Source: Gemmiger formicilis (GTDB lineage Bacteria; Bacillota; Clostridia; Oscillospirales; Ruminococcaceae). Taken from it: a stretch of 64,000 nucleotides of DNA. Location of the stretch: NCBI RefSeq assembly GCF_024462815.1, contig NZ_JANGCG010000009.1, positions 42,215-106,214 on the forward strand, in the 5' to 3' direction. This document shows positions 1 through 7,155 of the stretch, in pieces (position 1 is the first letter of the stretch; every line of letters starts with the position of its first letter). A program made the translations under genes and the position numbers. The notes below the pieces were generated by a model. That model saw nothing but the letters and a program-made list of their open reading frames with translations, had not been told where the DNA came from and searched no databases.

Positions 1-803
1 AGCTGGAAGCGTGGATCAACCCCTACCGCCTGCAGGCCGGGGGTGCGCCGGCGCTGTGTGACGCAAGCCCGGCCCGGCTGCACCCGGAGTGGGTGAAATA
101 CACGGACACGGGCGCGTATCTGGACCCGGCCAGCGCCGCGGTGCGGCAGTATATTGCCGACAGCGTGGAGGAGCTCTGCGCGGGGTACGCGATTGACGGC
201 ATCCATTTTGACGATTACTTTTACCCCACCACCGACCCGGCGTTTGACGCGGCGGATTACGCGGCCAGCGGCTCGGCGCTGACGCAAGCGGACTGGCGGC
301 GGGAGAACGTGAACGCCCTGATGGAGCGCTGCCACGCGGTCACCCGGCAGTATGGCGTGCGGTTTGGCGCGGCCCCGGCGGGCAACCCGGAGCAGAGCTA
401 CGCCCTGCAGTACGGTGATGCGGCCCGCTGGCTGCGGCAGGGCACGGTGGACTATCTGCTGCCCCAGCTGTACTGGGGGCTGGAATATGTAAAAAACGGC
501 GATGACACGCAGAGCCTTGCCAAGCTGGCCGCCGCGTGGGCGGCCCTGCCGCGTGCGGCGGGGGTGCGGCTGTATGCGGGGCTGGGGGCGTATCGCATCG
601 GCGCGGGGGACGGCTCCGACACCGGGACGGAGTGGTACACCGGCCACGCGCTGGCCGACCAGCTGGCGGCGCTGGACCGTGCGGGCGTGCAGGGCGCAGC
701 GCTTTACCGGTACGGCAGCCTGTTTGACAACGCCGATGCTCCCGGCCTGTCCGCCGCCGAGGTGGAGGGTGTGAAGAAGGCGTGGGGGGTGATTGTTCCG
801 TAA
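1..803 (+). CDS. GHL10-family glycoside hydrolase-like protein, C-terminal part
   Basis: The reading frame is open from base 3 and its start lies left of the window, so only about 266 C-terminal residues are present. The motif DGIHFDDYFYP, followed by a region rich in aromatic residues and ending in PQLYWGLEY, is typical of the glycosyl-hydrolase-like GHL10 (DUF187) TIM-barrel family, which is usually secreted and linked to cell-wall or glycan metabolism. Upstream residues EAWINPYRLQ also fit this family, so an internal ATG at 93 is not a real start. The substrate is not known from sequence. The gene ends about 190 bp before the pilus operon and has no clear link to it. Confidence 0.8.
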   Translation, partial: LEAWINPYRLQAGGAPALCDASPARLHPEWVKYTDTGAYLDPASAAVRQYIADSVEELCAGYAIDGIHFDDYFYPTTDPAFDAADYAASGSALTQADWRRENVNALMERCHAVTRQYGVRFGAAPAGNPEQSYALQYGDAARWLRQGTVDYLLPQLYWGLEYVKNGDDTQSLAKLAAAWAALPRAAGVRLYAGLGAYRIGAGDGSDTGTEWYTGHALADQLAALDRAGVQGAALYRYGSLFDNADAPGLSAAEVEGVKKAWGVIVP

Positions 804-940
804 TGGTACTCGCAAACGGCATTTGCGGGGCAGGAATCCCACCGACCTTGCGGCACCGCCATTTTATGGCTTGTCCTGCTCCTTCGTGTAACCTTTTGGC
901 CAAAAACAGCCCTCGACGGTTTCTGCGGGGGGCGGGGCGG

Positions 941-985
941 TATACTCCGAAGCGAGCCCGGGAATGGACAACCTGAGAGGAGGAA
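941..985 (+). promoter_or_regulatory. Possible promoter and ribosome site of the pilus operon
   Basis: A TATACT hexamer at 941-946 could be the -10 element. No good -35 box sits 16-18 bases upstream because the spacer is a G-rich run, so the promoter may be weak or need an activator. A strong GAGAGGAGG ribosome site at about 973-981 precedes the ATG at 993. The rest of the 804-992 gap shows no gene. Confidence 0.35.
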
Positions 986-992
986 ACAGCCT

Positions 993-3797
993 ATGAAAAA
1001 ACGTCTGTTGGCTGTGCTGCTGGCCTGTTGTATGGCGGCAAGCATGGCCAGCGCGGTCTTTGCGGATGAGCCGCCCGCACTGACCGAACCGCCCGCCGCG
1101 GTGGAACCGGCAGACTCCGACCCGCCCGCGCCGTCTGGGGAAGCAATACCCGCCCCGGCGGTGGACGAACCCGCCGCGCCGACCCCTGCGCCGGAACCCG
1201 TCCCGCTGCCGACGGCTGAGCCGCAGCCCACCGCGGCCCCGGCGGAGGAAGCCACACCGGAGCTGACCACAGAGCCCATGGCTGCACCTGCGGAGCCGAC
1301 TGCCGCGCCGACCGAAACCCCGCCCGAATTGCCACCCGAAATATCAGAAGAAGCCCCGGAGCAGACCCCCGCGGCAACCCTGCCGCCGGAGCCTGTGGCG
1401 TCCCCGGAGCCGACAGAACCGACCCCGACACAGGCCCCTGTGCCGACAGAAACCCCGGAGACCGCCGCCCCGGACCACGCGCCTGCGCTGCAGGCTGCGC
1501 CCGCCGCGTCTGTCACCGTGGAAAGCGTGGAGCTGCGCGACACCATCAGCGCCGATGGCTGCTTTACCGCCGTGGTCAACGGCAGTGATGCGCGTCAGCC
1601 CGGCCTGACCTACACATGGTACCGCAGCCGGGACGGCCAGAGCTGGGAGGCGGTCACGCCGCAGCAGTGCTCGGGCAATGGGTGGAACATTACCCCCGGC
1701 AGTGAGCAGCGGCTCAACGCCGCGCTGGACTCGCTGGCGGCCAAGCCCGGCGACACCGAGCGCTTGTGGTACCGGGTCGAGGTCACCGGCGATACCGCGC
1801 TGACCTCCGCCGCCGCACAGGTGCCCTATTACATCCAGCTGCAGAACGGCGGCTTTGAAACGCCCGCCGTGGCAGGCAACAGCGGCCTGCTCAGCTACCC
1901 CAACGCGCAGAAGCGCTCCCACTTTATCCAGGCGCCGGACGCCGCCACCGATGCGGGCATTGTCTGGCGCACCACCGGCACGGCACCCCACTGGAACACC
2001 AAGGTCGATGGCCGCTACATTGAAGTTGTGGACGGCACGCGCCGGGCCTACACCGATACCATCAACGGCCGGCAGAGCACCGATGCCAATGACCCCACGG
2101 TCTGCTACCATGCCGAAAGCGCCCACGGCGGCAACCAGTTTGCCGAGCTGAACTGCGAGGCCTACGGCGCTTTGTATCAGGATGTGCTGACCGTGCCGGG
2201 TGCCACGCTCTACTGGTCGCTGTCCCACCGGGGCCGCACCGGGGCGGACAGCATGGTGCTGCTGATTGCGCCTGTTGCGATGGCGGATGCCATTACGCAG
2301 GAGCTTTCCGGCTGCGCAGGCGGCAATGTGGCCGCGGCGCTGAACAGAACCGTGACGGTGGACGGCGAAAGCCACACCATCAGCGAGTACATCGTCAAGG
2401 AGGGCAGCGGCAACGGCATCCTGACCGACGGCAACACCGCGTGGGCTGTCCATGGTGGCACCTACACCGTGCCCGCGGGGCAGTATGTCAGCCGGTTCTT
2501 CTTTCTGGCGGTGTCCACGGCGGGCGGCGATAAGTGCGAGGGCAACCTACTGGACGATGTCTGGTTCAGCACCCAGCCCGCCCCGCTGCAGCCCGATGAA
2601 GCCGCCCTGCGGCTGACCAAACAGCTGGACGGCACCCTGACGGACGCCGAGCGTGCCGCCATCTGGCCGCTGGTGGAGTTCACCGTGACCAACGGCGCGG
2701 GTACAGCCGTGGCCACCGTGCGCGGTGACGCCATGGCGCAGGGCAGCACCGATGCCGAGCGCACCCTTGTGCTGCATCTGCCCCTCTCCGACAGCACCGG
2801 CCGCACCGAGCGCTACACCGTGACCGAAACCGCCCACGCCGCCCCGGCGGGGCTGCTCTATCTGGGCAGCCGCACCGCCCTGAACGGCGAGGACTGGCAG
2901 ACGGCGGGCAGCACGCCGCAGCTGGCCGACCTTACGCTGAACACCACGGCGGAAACCGTGGCAGCCTTTGAAAATACCTACGCCCGCCAGACCGGCAGCC
3001 TGCGCATTACAAAGGCGGTGACCGATGAAACCCTACGCACCGAGGCCAATGCCGTGACGAACGTCTTTGCGGTGGACAGCCTGCCGGTGGGCCGCTACAC
3101 GCTGACCTATGACAGCGGCACGGTCGAGACGCGGGAGCTGACTGCCCCGGGCGTGCTGGAGATTGCCATGCCCGGCGTGCAGAGCGTGACCGTAAGCGGC
3201 GTGCCGGTGGGCCGCTACACCGTGACCGAAACTGCCCACCCGGATCTGGAAAGCTACTACTGCACCACCGCAGAAGCCTCTGCCGCGGTACAGGTGCCGT
3301 CCGGCGGCGTGGGCGAGGCCGTTATTACCAACACCTATGCACCCTTCCTGACGCTGACCGTGACCAAGCGTGTGACCGGCGGCATGGGCGATACCCGCCG
3401 CGGCTTTGCCTTTACGGCCACGGTGGACGATGTGCCTGTGACGCAGGCAAGTGAAAGTGTGACCGTCTCCGGCGGCGCGGCGCTGACAGCCGAGGGCTTT
3501 ACAATACCCCACCGGGGCAGTGTGACCATCGGTCGCCTGCGGCCCGGCCAGCGCGTGGCGGTAACGGAAGCGGCGCTGGCGGATTATGAGACAAGCATTG
3601 ATGACGGCAATGCGGTGGCCCTTGGCACAAGCTATGCGGGCACGATGGGCGCTGAAAATACCGCGCTGACCGTAGTCAACAACAAAGATGGCGTGCCGCC
3701 CACCGGCCTGCACGTTGACCGTGTGCCCGGCTGGCTGGTGCTGGCCGCGCTGGCCTGCCTGGCGCTGACCTGCCGCAGAAGGAGGCGTACGCCGTGA
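993..3797 (+). CDS. Pilus tip adhesin (Cpa-position), VPPTG-anchored surface protein
   Basis: This 934-residue surface protein has a signal peptide (about 1-24, ending VFA). A Pro/Ala/Glu/Thr-rich stalk follows at about 26-165. A beta-rich segment leads to a jelly-roll-like module starting NGGFETP near 286, as in DUF642/carbohydrate-binding folds. Three pilin-like Ig domains open with LTKQLDG, LRITKAV and LTVTKRV, the pattern of isopeptide-forming Spy0128-like domains. The C-terminus has a sorting signal VPPTG, a hydrophobic stretch and RRRRR. Streptococcal Cpa carries the same VPPTG motif and holds the same first position in the FCT operon. Its adhesive domain is a thioester domain, which I do not see here. 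Binding to a host or mucin glycan is inference. It overlaps the next gene by 4 bp. Confidence 0.8.
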   Translation: MKKRLLAVLLACCMAASMASAVFADEPPALTEPPAAVEPADSDPPAPSGEAIPAPAVDEPAAPTPAPEPVPLPTAEPQPTAAPAEEATPELTTEPMAAPAEPTAAPTETPPELPPEISEEAPEQTPAATLPPEPVASPEPTEPTPTQAPVPTETPETAAPDHAPALQAAPAASVTVESVELRDTISADGCFTAVVNGSDARQPGLTYTWYRSRDGQSWEAVTPQQCSGNGWNITPGSEQRLNAALDSLAAKPGDTERLWYRVEVTGDTALTSAAAQVPYYIQLQNGGFETPAVAGNSGLLSYPNAQKRSHFIQAPDAATDAGIVWRTTGTAPHWNTKVDGRYIEVVDGTRRAYTDTINGRQSTDANDPTVCYHAESAHGGNQFAELNCEAYGALYQDVLTVPGATLYWSLSHRGRTGADSMVLLIAPVAMADAITQELSGCAGGNVAAALNRTVTVDGESHTISEYIVKEGSGNGILTDGNTAWAVHGGTYTVPAGQYVSRFFFLAVSTAGGDKCEGNLLDDVWFSTQPAPLQPDEAALRLTKQLDGTLTDAERAAIWPLVEFTVTNGAGTAVATVRGDAMAQGSTDAERTLVLHLPLSDSTGRTERYTVTETAHAAPAGLLYLGSRTALNGEDWQTAGSTPQLADLTLNTTAETVAAFENTYARQTGSLRITKAVTDETLRTEANAVTNVFAVDSLPVGRYTLTYDSGTVETRELTAPGVLEIAMPGVQSVTVSGVPVGRYTVTETAHPDLESYYCTTAEASAAVQVPSGGVGEAVITNTYAPFLTLTVTKRVTGGMGDTRRGFAFTATVDDVPVTQASESVTVSGGAALTAEGFTIPHRGSVTIGRLRPGQRVAVTEAALADYETSIDDGNAVALGTSYAGTMGAENTALTVVNNKDGVPPTGLHVDRVPGWLVLAALACLALTCRRRRRTP

Positions 3798-4306
3798 CCG
3801 AGACAAGCCGCCGCGCCGCGCTGGCGGATATCCGCGAGTTTCTGTTCCGCGCCGGGGCGCTGGCCGTGCTGCTGGTGCTGCTGTTCGGTGTGGTGTTCGG
3901 GCTGGCGCTGCAGCCGGACGATACCATGCACCCCCACATCAAGCCGGGGGATCTGCTGCTCTTTTACCGGCTCCCACGCGGCTATACAGCCGGGGAGGTT
4001 GTCGTGCTCGACAAGGATGGGCGGCGGTACACCGGCCGTGTGGCCGCACGCGGCGGCGACACCGTGGAGGTGACGGCGGCAAACAGTCTTGTCATCAACG
4101 GCAGTGTTGTGGCCGAGTCCGATATCTACGAGCCGACCCCGCCCTATGAGGACGGCCCTGCCTACCCGCTGACGCTGGCGGAGGGGGAATATTTCATCCT
4201 CTGCGATGCCCGCGCCGGTGCCCGCGACAGCCGGTGGTTCGGCCCGGTGCAAACCGGGGAGATACAGGGCCGGGTCATCGCGATTATGCGGAGAAACGGC
4301 ATTTGA
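3794..4306 (+). CDS. SipA/LepA-like pilus assembly factor, signal-peptidase fold without the Ser/Lys dyad
   Basis: This 170-residue protein has one membrane segment (about 20-40) and a type I signal peptidase (S26) fold. The usual boxes are present: PDDTMHPHIKPGD at about 41-53, YTGRVAARGGDTVEV at about 79-93, and CDARAGARDSRWFGPV at about 137-152. The catalytic Ser before Met is Thr44, and the general-base Lys before Arg is Gly81. Streptococcal SipA occupies the same operon position, lacks the dyad, and is needed for pilus polymerisation. That role is the best guess here. It overlaps the adhesin gene by 4 bp, so translation is probably coupled. A residual Thr-based peptidase activity cannot be excluded. 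Confidence 0.78.
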   Translation: MTETSRRAALADIREFLFRAGALAVLLVLLFGVVFGLALQPDDTMHPHIKPGDLLLFYRLPRGYTAGEVVVLDKDGRRYTGRVAARGGDTVEVTAANSLVINGSVVAESDIYEPTPPYEDGPAYPLTLAEGEYFILCDARAGARDSRWFGPVQTGEIQGRVIAIMRRNGI

Positions 4307-4356
4307 CACGATACCCATGGACGATTTTACCCACACATCTGAGAGGAGCCACCCTT

Positions 4357-5445
4357 ATGAACGCAATCAGACTTTCTGCTGTACTTACCGCTGCGCTGCT
4401 CACCGGCGCTGTGTCCGCCACGGCCCTCGCCGCAGAGGTCGAGCCCGCCGTGCTGCCGGTCACCGATGCCAGCATTACCTTTAAAAAAGGTATCAGCCTG
4501 GAAAATGCCCCCGGCGCGGGCGGCATACAGGGCAGCATTGCCCTTGCCGTCAGCCCCGCGCAGCAGGGTGACTTGCCGCCAACGCCGGAGGACGGCGCCC
4601 AGCTGGGCACGGCTGACCAGATTAAAACCGGCACGGTCACGGCGGCCTTTACGGTGGACGATACCGGCGTTGCCAACGCGGACAGTGACGTTACCGTGGA
4701 CTTTGACCTGACCAAATTCACCACGCCGGGCGTATACTACTACCGCCTGACCGAGCAGGACCACGGCATTACGGGTCTGTCCACCGCGCCGGTCCATCTG
4801 CTCAAGGTGCGGGTGGTCAACGCCAACCCCTCCGACCCCGAGAACACCGAGCTGAAGATTGACTATGCCGTGCTGGCCCCGCAGGCGGGCGGCGATAAGG
4901 TGGACGAGATTGAGAACGTCTACACCACCTACGGCCTGACCGTGACCAAGCAGCTGGCGGGCAACTTTGCCGACTATGGGGACGAATTCGCCTTCACCCT
5001 CCACTTTGACGACCCGGACGAGACTGCGCATATGGCCTCAGTCACGGTCAAAACCGGCAAGGCGGACGAAACGCTGGCAAACAGCGCGGTGCTGAAATTT
5101 GTGGACGGCAAGGCCGACATTACCGAGACCATCAAGGGCGGCGAGGTGATTGAGGTCACCGGTCTGCCCGCGGGCACAACCTATACCATCACCGAGAGCG
5201 GCACCGATGCCGCCAACTACACCACCGCATGGACGGACGCCGCCGGTGCATCGCTGGGCGAGGGGAAGGCCCTTGACCAGCAGACAATGCCCGCCGCCGA
5301 CACTGCCCTGACCGTGACCAACACCCGCAATGCCGCCACACCCACCGGCCTGCTGCTGGACGCCGCACCCTACGGTGCCATGCTGGCGCTGGCCGCGGGC
5401 AGCGGGGCCGTGTTCTTCCGCAAGCGCCGCCACACTGACCGATGA
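4357..5445 (+). CDS. Major pilin (FctA-like backbone subunit)
   Basis: The chosen start is ATG 4357, 8 bases after GAGAGGAG. An upstream in-frame start at 4234 would add a charged tail that runs back into the previous gene. The 362-residue product has a signal peptide (about 1-26), two Spy0128/FctA-type pilin domains (about 35-205 starting ITFKKG, and 210-325 starting LTVTKQL with a YTITES E-box) and a C-terminal ATPTG sorting signal with hydrophobic segment and FRKRRH tail. The xPTG motif, rather than LPXTG, resembles the EVPTG/QVPTG signal of streptococcal FctA, which is polymerised by the class B pilin sortase. It should form the pilus shaft, and its stop overlaps the sortase start (ATGA). 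Confidence 0.85.
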   Translation: MNAIRLSAVLTAALLTGAVSATALAAEVEPAVLPVTDASITFKKGISLENAPGAGGIQGSIALAVSPAQQGDLPPTPEDGAQLGTADQIKTGTVTAAFTVDDTGVANADSDVTVDFDLTKFTTPGVYYYRLTEQDHGITGLSTAPVHLLKVRVVNANPSDPENTELKIDYAVLAPQAGGDKVDEIENVYTTYGLTVTKQLAGNFADYGDEFAFTLHFDDPDETAHMASVTVKTGKADETLANSAVLKFVDGKADITETIKGGEVIEVTGLPAGTTYTITESGTDAANYTTAWTDAAGASLGEGKALDQQTMPAADTALTVTNTRNAATPTGLLLDAAPYGAMLALAAGSGAVFFRKRRHTDR

Positions 5446-6200
5446 GCCTTGCGGCCCGGCTGGCCCGGGCGGGCAGTGCCGTTGTCAGTGCGCTGGCAGC
5501 GGTGCTGATGCTGGGGCTGCTGGCCTTTGCGGGGCTGGCCCTCTGGCAGGATGCCGCCGTCAGCCGCGGGGCGTTTGCGGGCGCAGAGCTGCTGCGCTAT
5601 AAGCCCGCCGTCCTTTCCGCCGCCGCCCCGACCTTAACGGAGCTGCAGGCCGTGAACCCCGATGTGCGCGGCTGGCTGACGGTGGATGGCACCCACATCG
5701 ACTACCCCGTTGTGCAGGGCGCCACGAATATGGACTACATCAACCGGGACGTCTACGGTGTGTTCTCGCTGTCCGGGGCAGTCTTTCTCGACAGCCGCAA
5801 CGCGCCTGATTTAACCGATGCCTACAGCATTTTCTATGGCCACCATATGGAAAACGGCGCAATGTTCGGCGATGTATCGAAATTTGCCGATGCCGCCTAC
5901 TTTGACGCCCACCCCGACGCCAGCGTGGTTGTGCCCGGCGCGGCGTATACGCTGGAGCTGTTTGCCTGCCTGGAGGCGGACGCCTATGACCCGGTGCTTT
6001 ACACGCCGGAGCAGTATACCGACAGCGTGCAGACCCTGCTGGACTACGCGGCGGCGAACGCGGTGCAGTGGCGGGACATTGGCGCGGCGGCGGGGGACAG
6101 GCTGGCGGCGCTGTCAACCTGCGCCGGGGCCGAAACCAATGGCCGGGTGGTGCTGCTGGGGCGGCTGTGCCCGGTGCAAGAAGGAGATGAGAGTGAATGA
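5442..6200 (+). CDS. Class B sortase, pilus polymerase
   Basis: This 252-residue protein has an N-terminal membrane anchor (about 12-35) and a sortase B domain. The catalytic residues are visible: His in YGHHMENGAMFGD (about 134), Cys227 in LSTC, and Arg235 in NGRVVLLGRL. Class B enzymes of the SrtC2 type polymerise FctA pilins in streptococcal FCT loci, and this gene sits at the same place between the shaft and anchor pilins. It overlaps both neighbours by 4 bp (ATGA). It most likely joins VPPTG and ATPTG signals to pilin lysines; that specificity is inference. Confidence 0.88.
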   Translation: MSLAARLARAGSAVVSALAAVLMLGLLAFAGLALWQDAAVSRGAFAGAELLRYKPAVLSAAAPTLTELQAVNPDVRGWLTVDGTHIDYPVVQGATNMDYINRDVYGVFSLSGAVFLDSRNAPDLTDAYSIFYGHHMENGAMFGDVSKFADAAYFDAHPDASVVVPGAAYTLELFACLEADAYDPVLYTPEQYTDSVQTLLDYAAANAVQWRDIGAAAGDRLAALSTCAGAETNGRVVLLGRLCPVQEGDESE

Positions 6201-6772
6201 GTTTTGCCACAATGGCCCGGCGGGCTGCTGCGGTGGCGGTGCTGGCCCTTGCGCTGGCGCTGCCGGTAGCGGCGGCGCAGGCGGGGGCGTCTGTCCCGGT
6301 TACGGTGCGCACCGACGGCGCAGGCAGCACGGCGGTGTACACCGTCGGCATTACGCCGCAGGGCACGGCCCCCGCCCCGGCGCAGACCAGCCTGCAAATC
6401 AAAAACGGCGGCACGGCGTATTTTACGGGGCTGTCCTTTGACGAGCCGGGGGACTACACCTACCGCGTGGCGCAGGCCAAGGGCAGCGCCCCCTACACAA
6501 GCTACGATGCCCGCGCCTACACCGTGACGGTGCGGGTGACAACACGCCCGGACGGAACCTTGCGCACCGAGCTCTGGGCCGTGCGGGACGGCGAGACGGC
6601 CAAGGCGGACAGCCTTGTGTTTGTGAACCGCTATGACCCGCCCGCACGCCCGGCCAAACCCAAAACGCCCACCCTGCCGCAGACCGGTGATGACTTCCCG
6701 CTGGAAGCGCTGGCCGCGGCGATGTGCGCCGGGGTGGTGGGCTTCGGCACGGCGTTCAAAAAGCGAAAATAG
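6197..6772 (+). CDS. Minor anchor pilin (FctB-like), LPQTG
   Basis: The 191-residue product has a signal peptide (about 1-28), a single pilin domain with an FDEPGDYTYRV motif shared by Spy0128-type domains, a short proline-rich linker (PPARPAKPKTP), and LPQTG followed by a hydrophobic segment and KKRK. The canonical LPQTG suggests use of the housekeeping sortase A. In the streptococcal model FctB is the base pilin that fixes the fibre to peptidoglycan. It is the last gene of the operon and a strong terminator follows. Confidence 0.83.
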   Translation: MSFATMARRAAAVAVLALALALPVAAAQAGASVPVTVRTDGAGSTAVYTVGITPQGTAPAPAQTSLQIKNGGTAYFTGLSFDEPGDYTYRVAQAKGSAPYTSYDARAYTVTVRVTTRPDGTLRTELWAVRDGETAKADSLVFVNRYDPPARPAKPKTPTLPQTGDDFPLEALAAAMCAGVVGFGTAFKKRK

Positions 6773-6792
6773 CAAAAAATAGACAAAGAATT

Positions 6793-6827
6793 GCCCCCAT
6801 CCGGTTGCGGCTCCGGATGGGGGCTTT
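6793..6827 (+). terminator. Intrinsic terminator of the pilus operon
   Basis: The arms GCCCCCATCCGG (6793-6804) and CCGGATGGGGGC (6813-6824) pair perfectly around the loop TTGCGGCT and are followed by TTT. The position 20 bases after the last pilus gene fits a terminator. Confidence 0.8.
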
Positions 6828-6856
6828 AAGGGTATCGGTTTGTGTGAGGAGGAATC

Positions 6857-6913
6857 ATGTTCCAGCGTTACGGTTGCGGCTCCGTAACCCTGTGCTTATA
6901 TAGTATCGGATAA
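6857..6913 (+). other. Possible 18-codon ORF over a second hairpin
   Basis: An AGGAGG site stands 4 bases before an ATG that opens a short frame reading MFQRYGCGSVTLCLYSIG. The frame covers a hairpin (GTTACGG 6867-6873, CCGTAAC 6882-6888) whose loop TTGCGGCT is identical to that of the terminator just upstream. It could be a small peptide, a leader peptide or a chance frame. The remaining bases to 7100 hold AT-rich sequence and nothing else recognised. Confidence 0.25.
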
Positions 6914-7099
6914 CTGCTAAAAAACTATGTTATTCCTATGAACATTTTGTAAATTACCCGCGGGGCCATTCTTTTTGCCCTGCGGGGCTTTTTTGTGCGC
7001 TTATTTGTAATATGGGTTGGTTCCGCAGTATAAGGAACACAAATCGACAAAACGAAAGGGGGCAGCCTTGCCTTTACGGCCCGGTATCCCTAAACACAA

Positions 7100-7138
7100 C
7101 AAAGCGGGAGCTGTCCATTCCGGGCAGCTCCCGCTTTG
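7100..7138 (-). terminator. Terminator of oleate hydratase gene
   Basis: A near-perfect hairpin pairs CAAAGCGGGAGCTG with CAGCTCCCGCTTTG (about 7100-7113 and 7125-7138) with an 11-base loop. It lies 18 bp past the ohyA stop on the minus strand. Confidence 0.8.
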
Positions 7139-7155
7139 TGTGCAGAGAGGAAAAA

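Noticed and set aside
704..1579. Long minus-strand frame opposite the adhesin stalk
   Set aside because: It mirrors the Pro/Ala/Glu/Thr repeats and gives a Gly/Ala/Ser/Val-only product. The plus-strand gene has signal peptide, domains and sorting signal.
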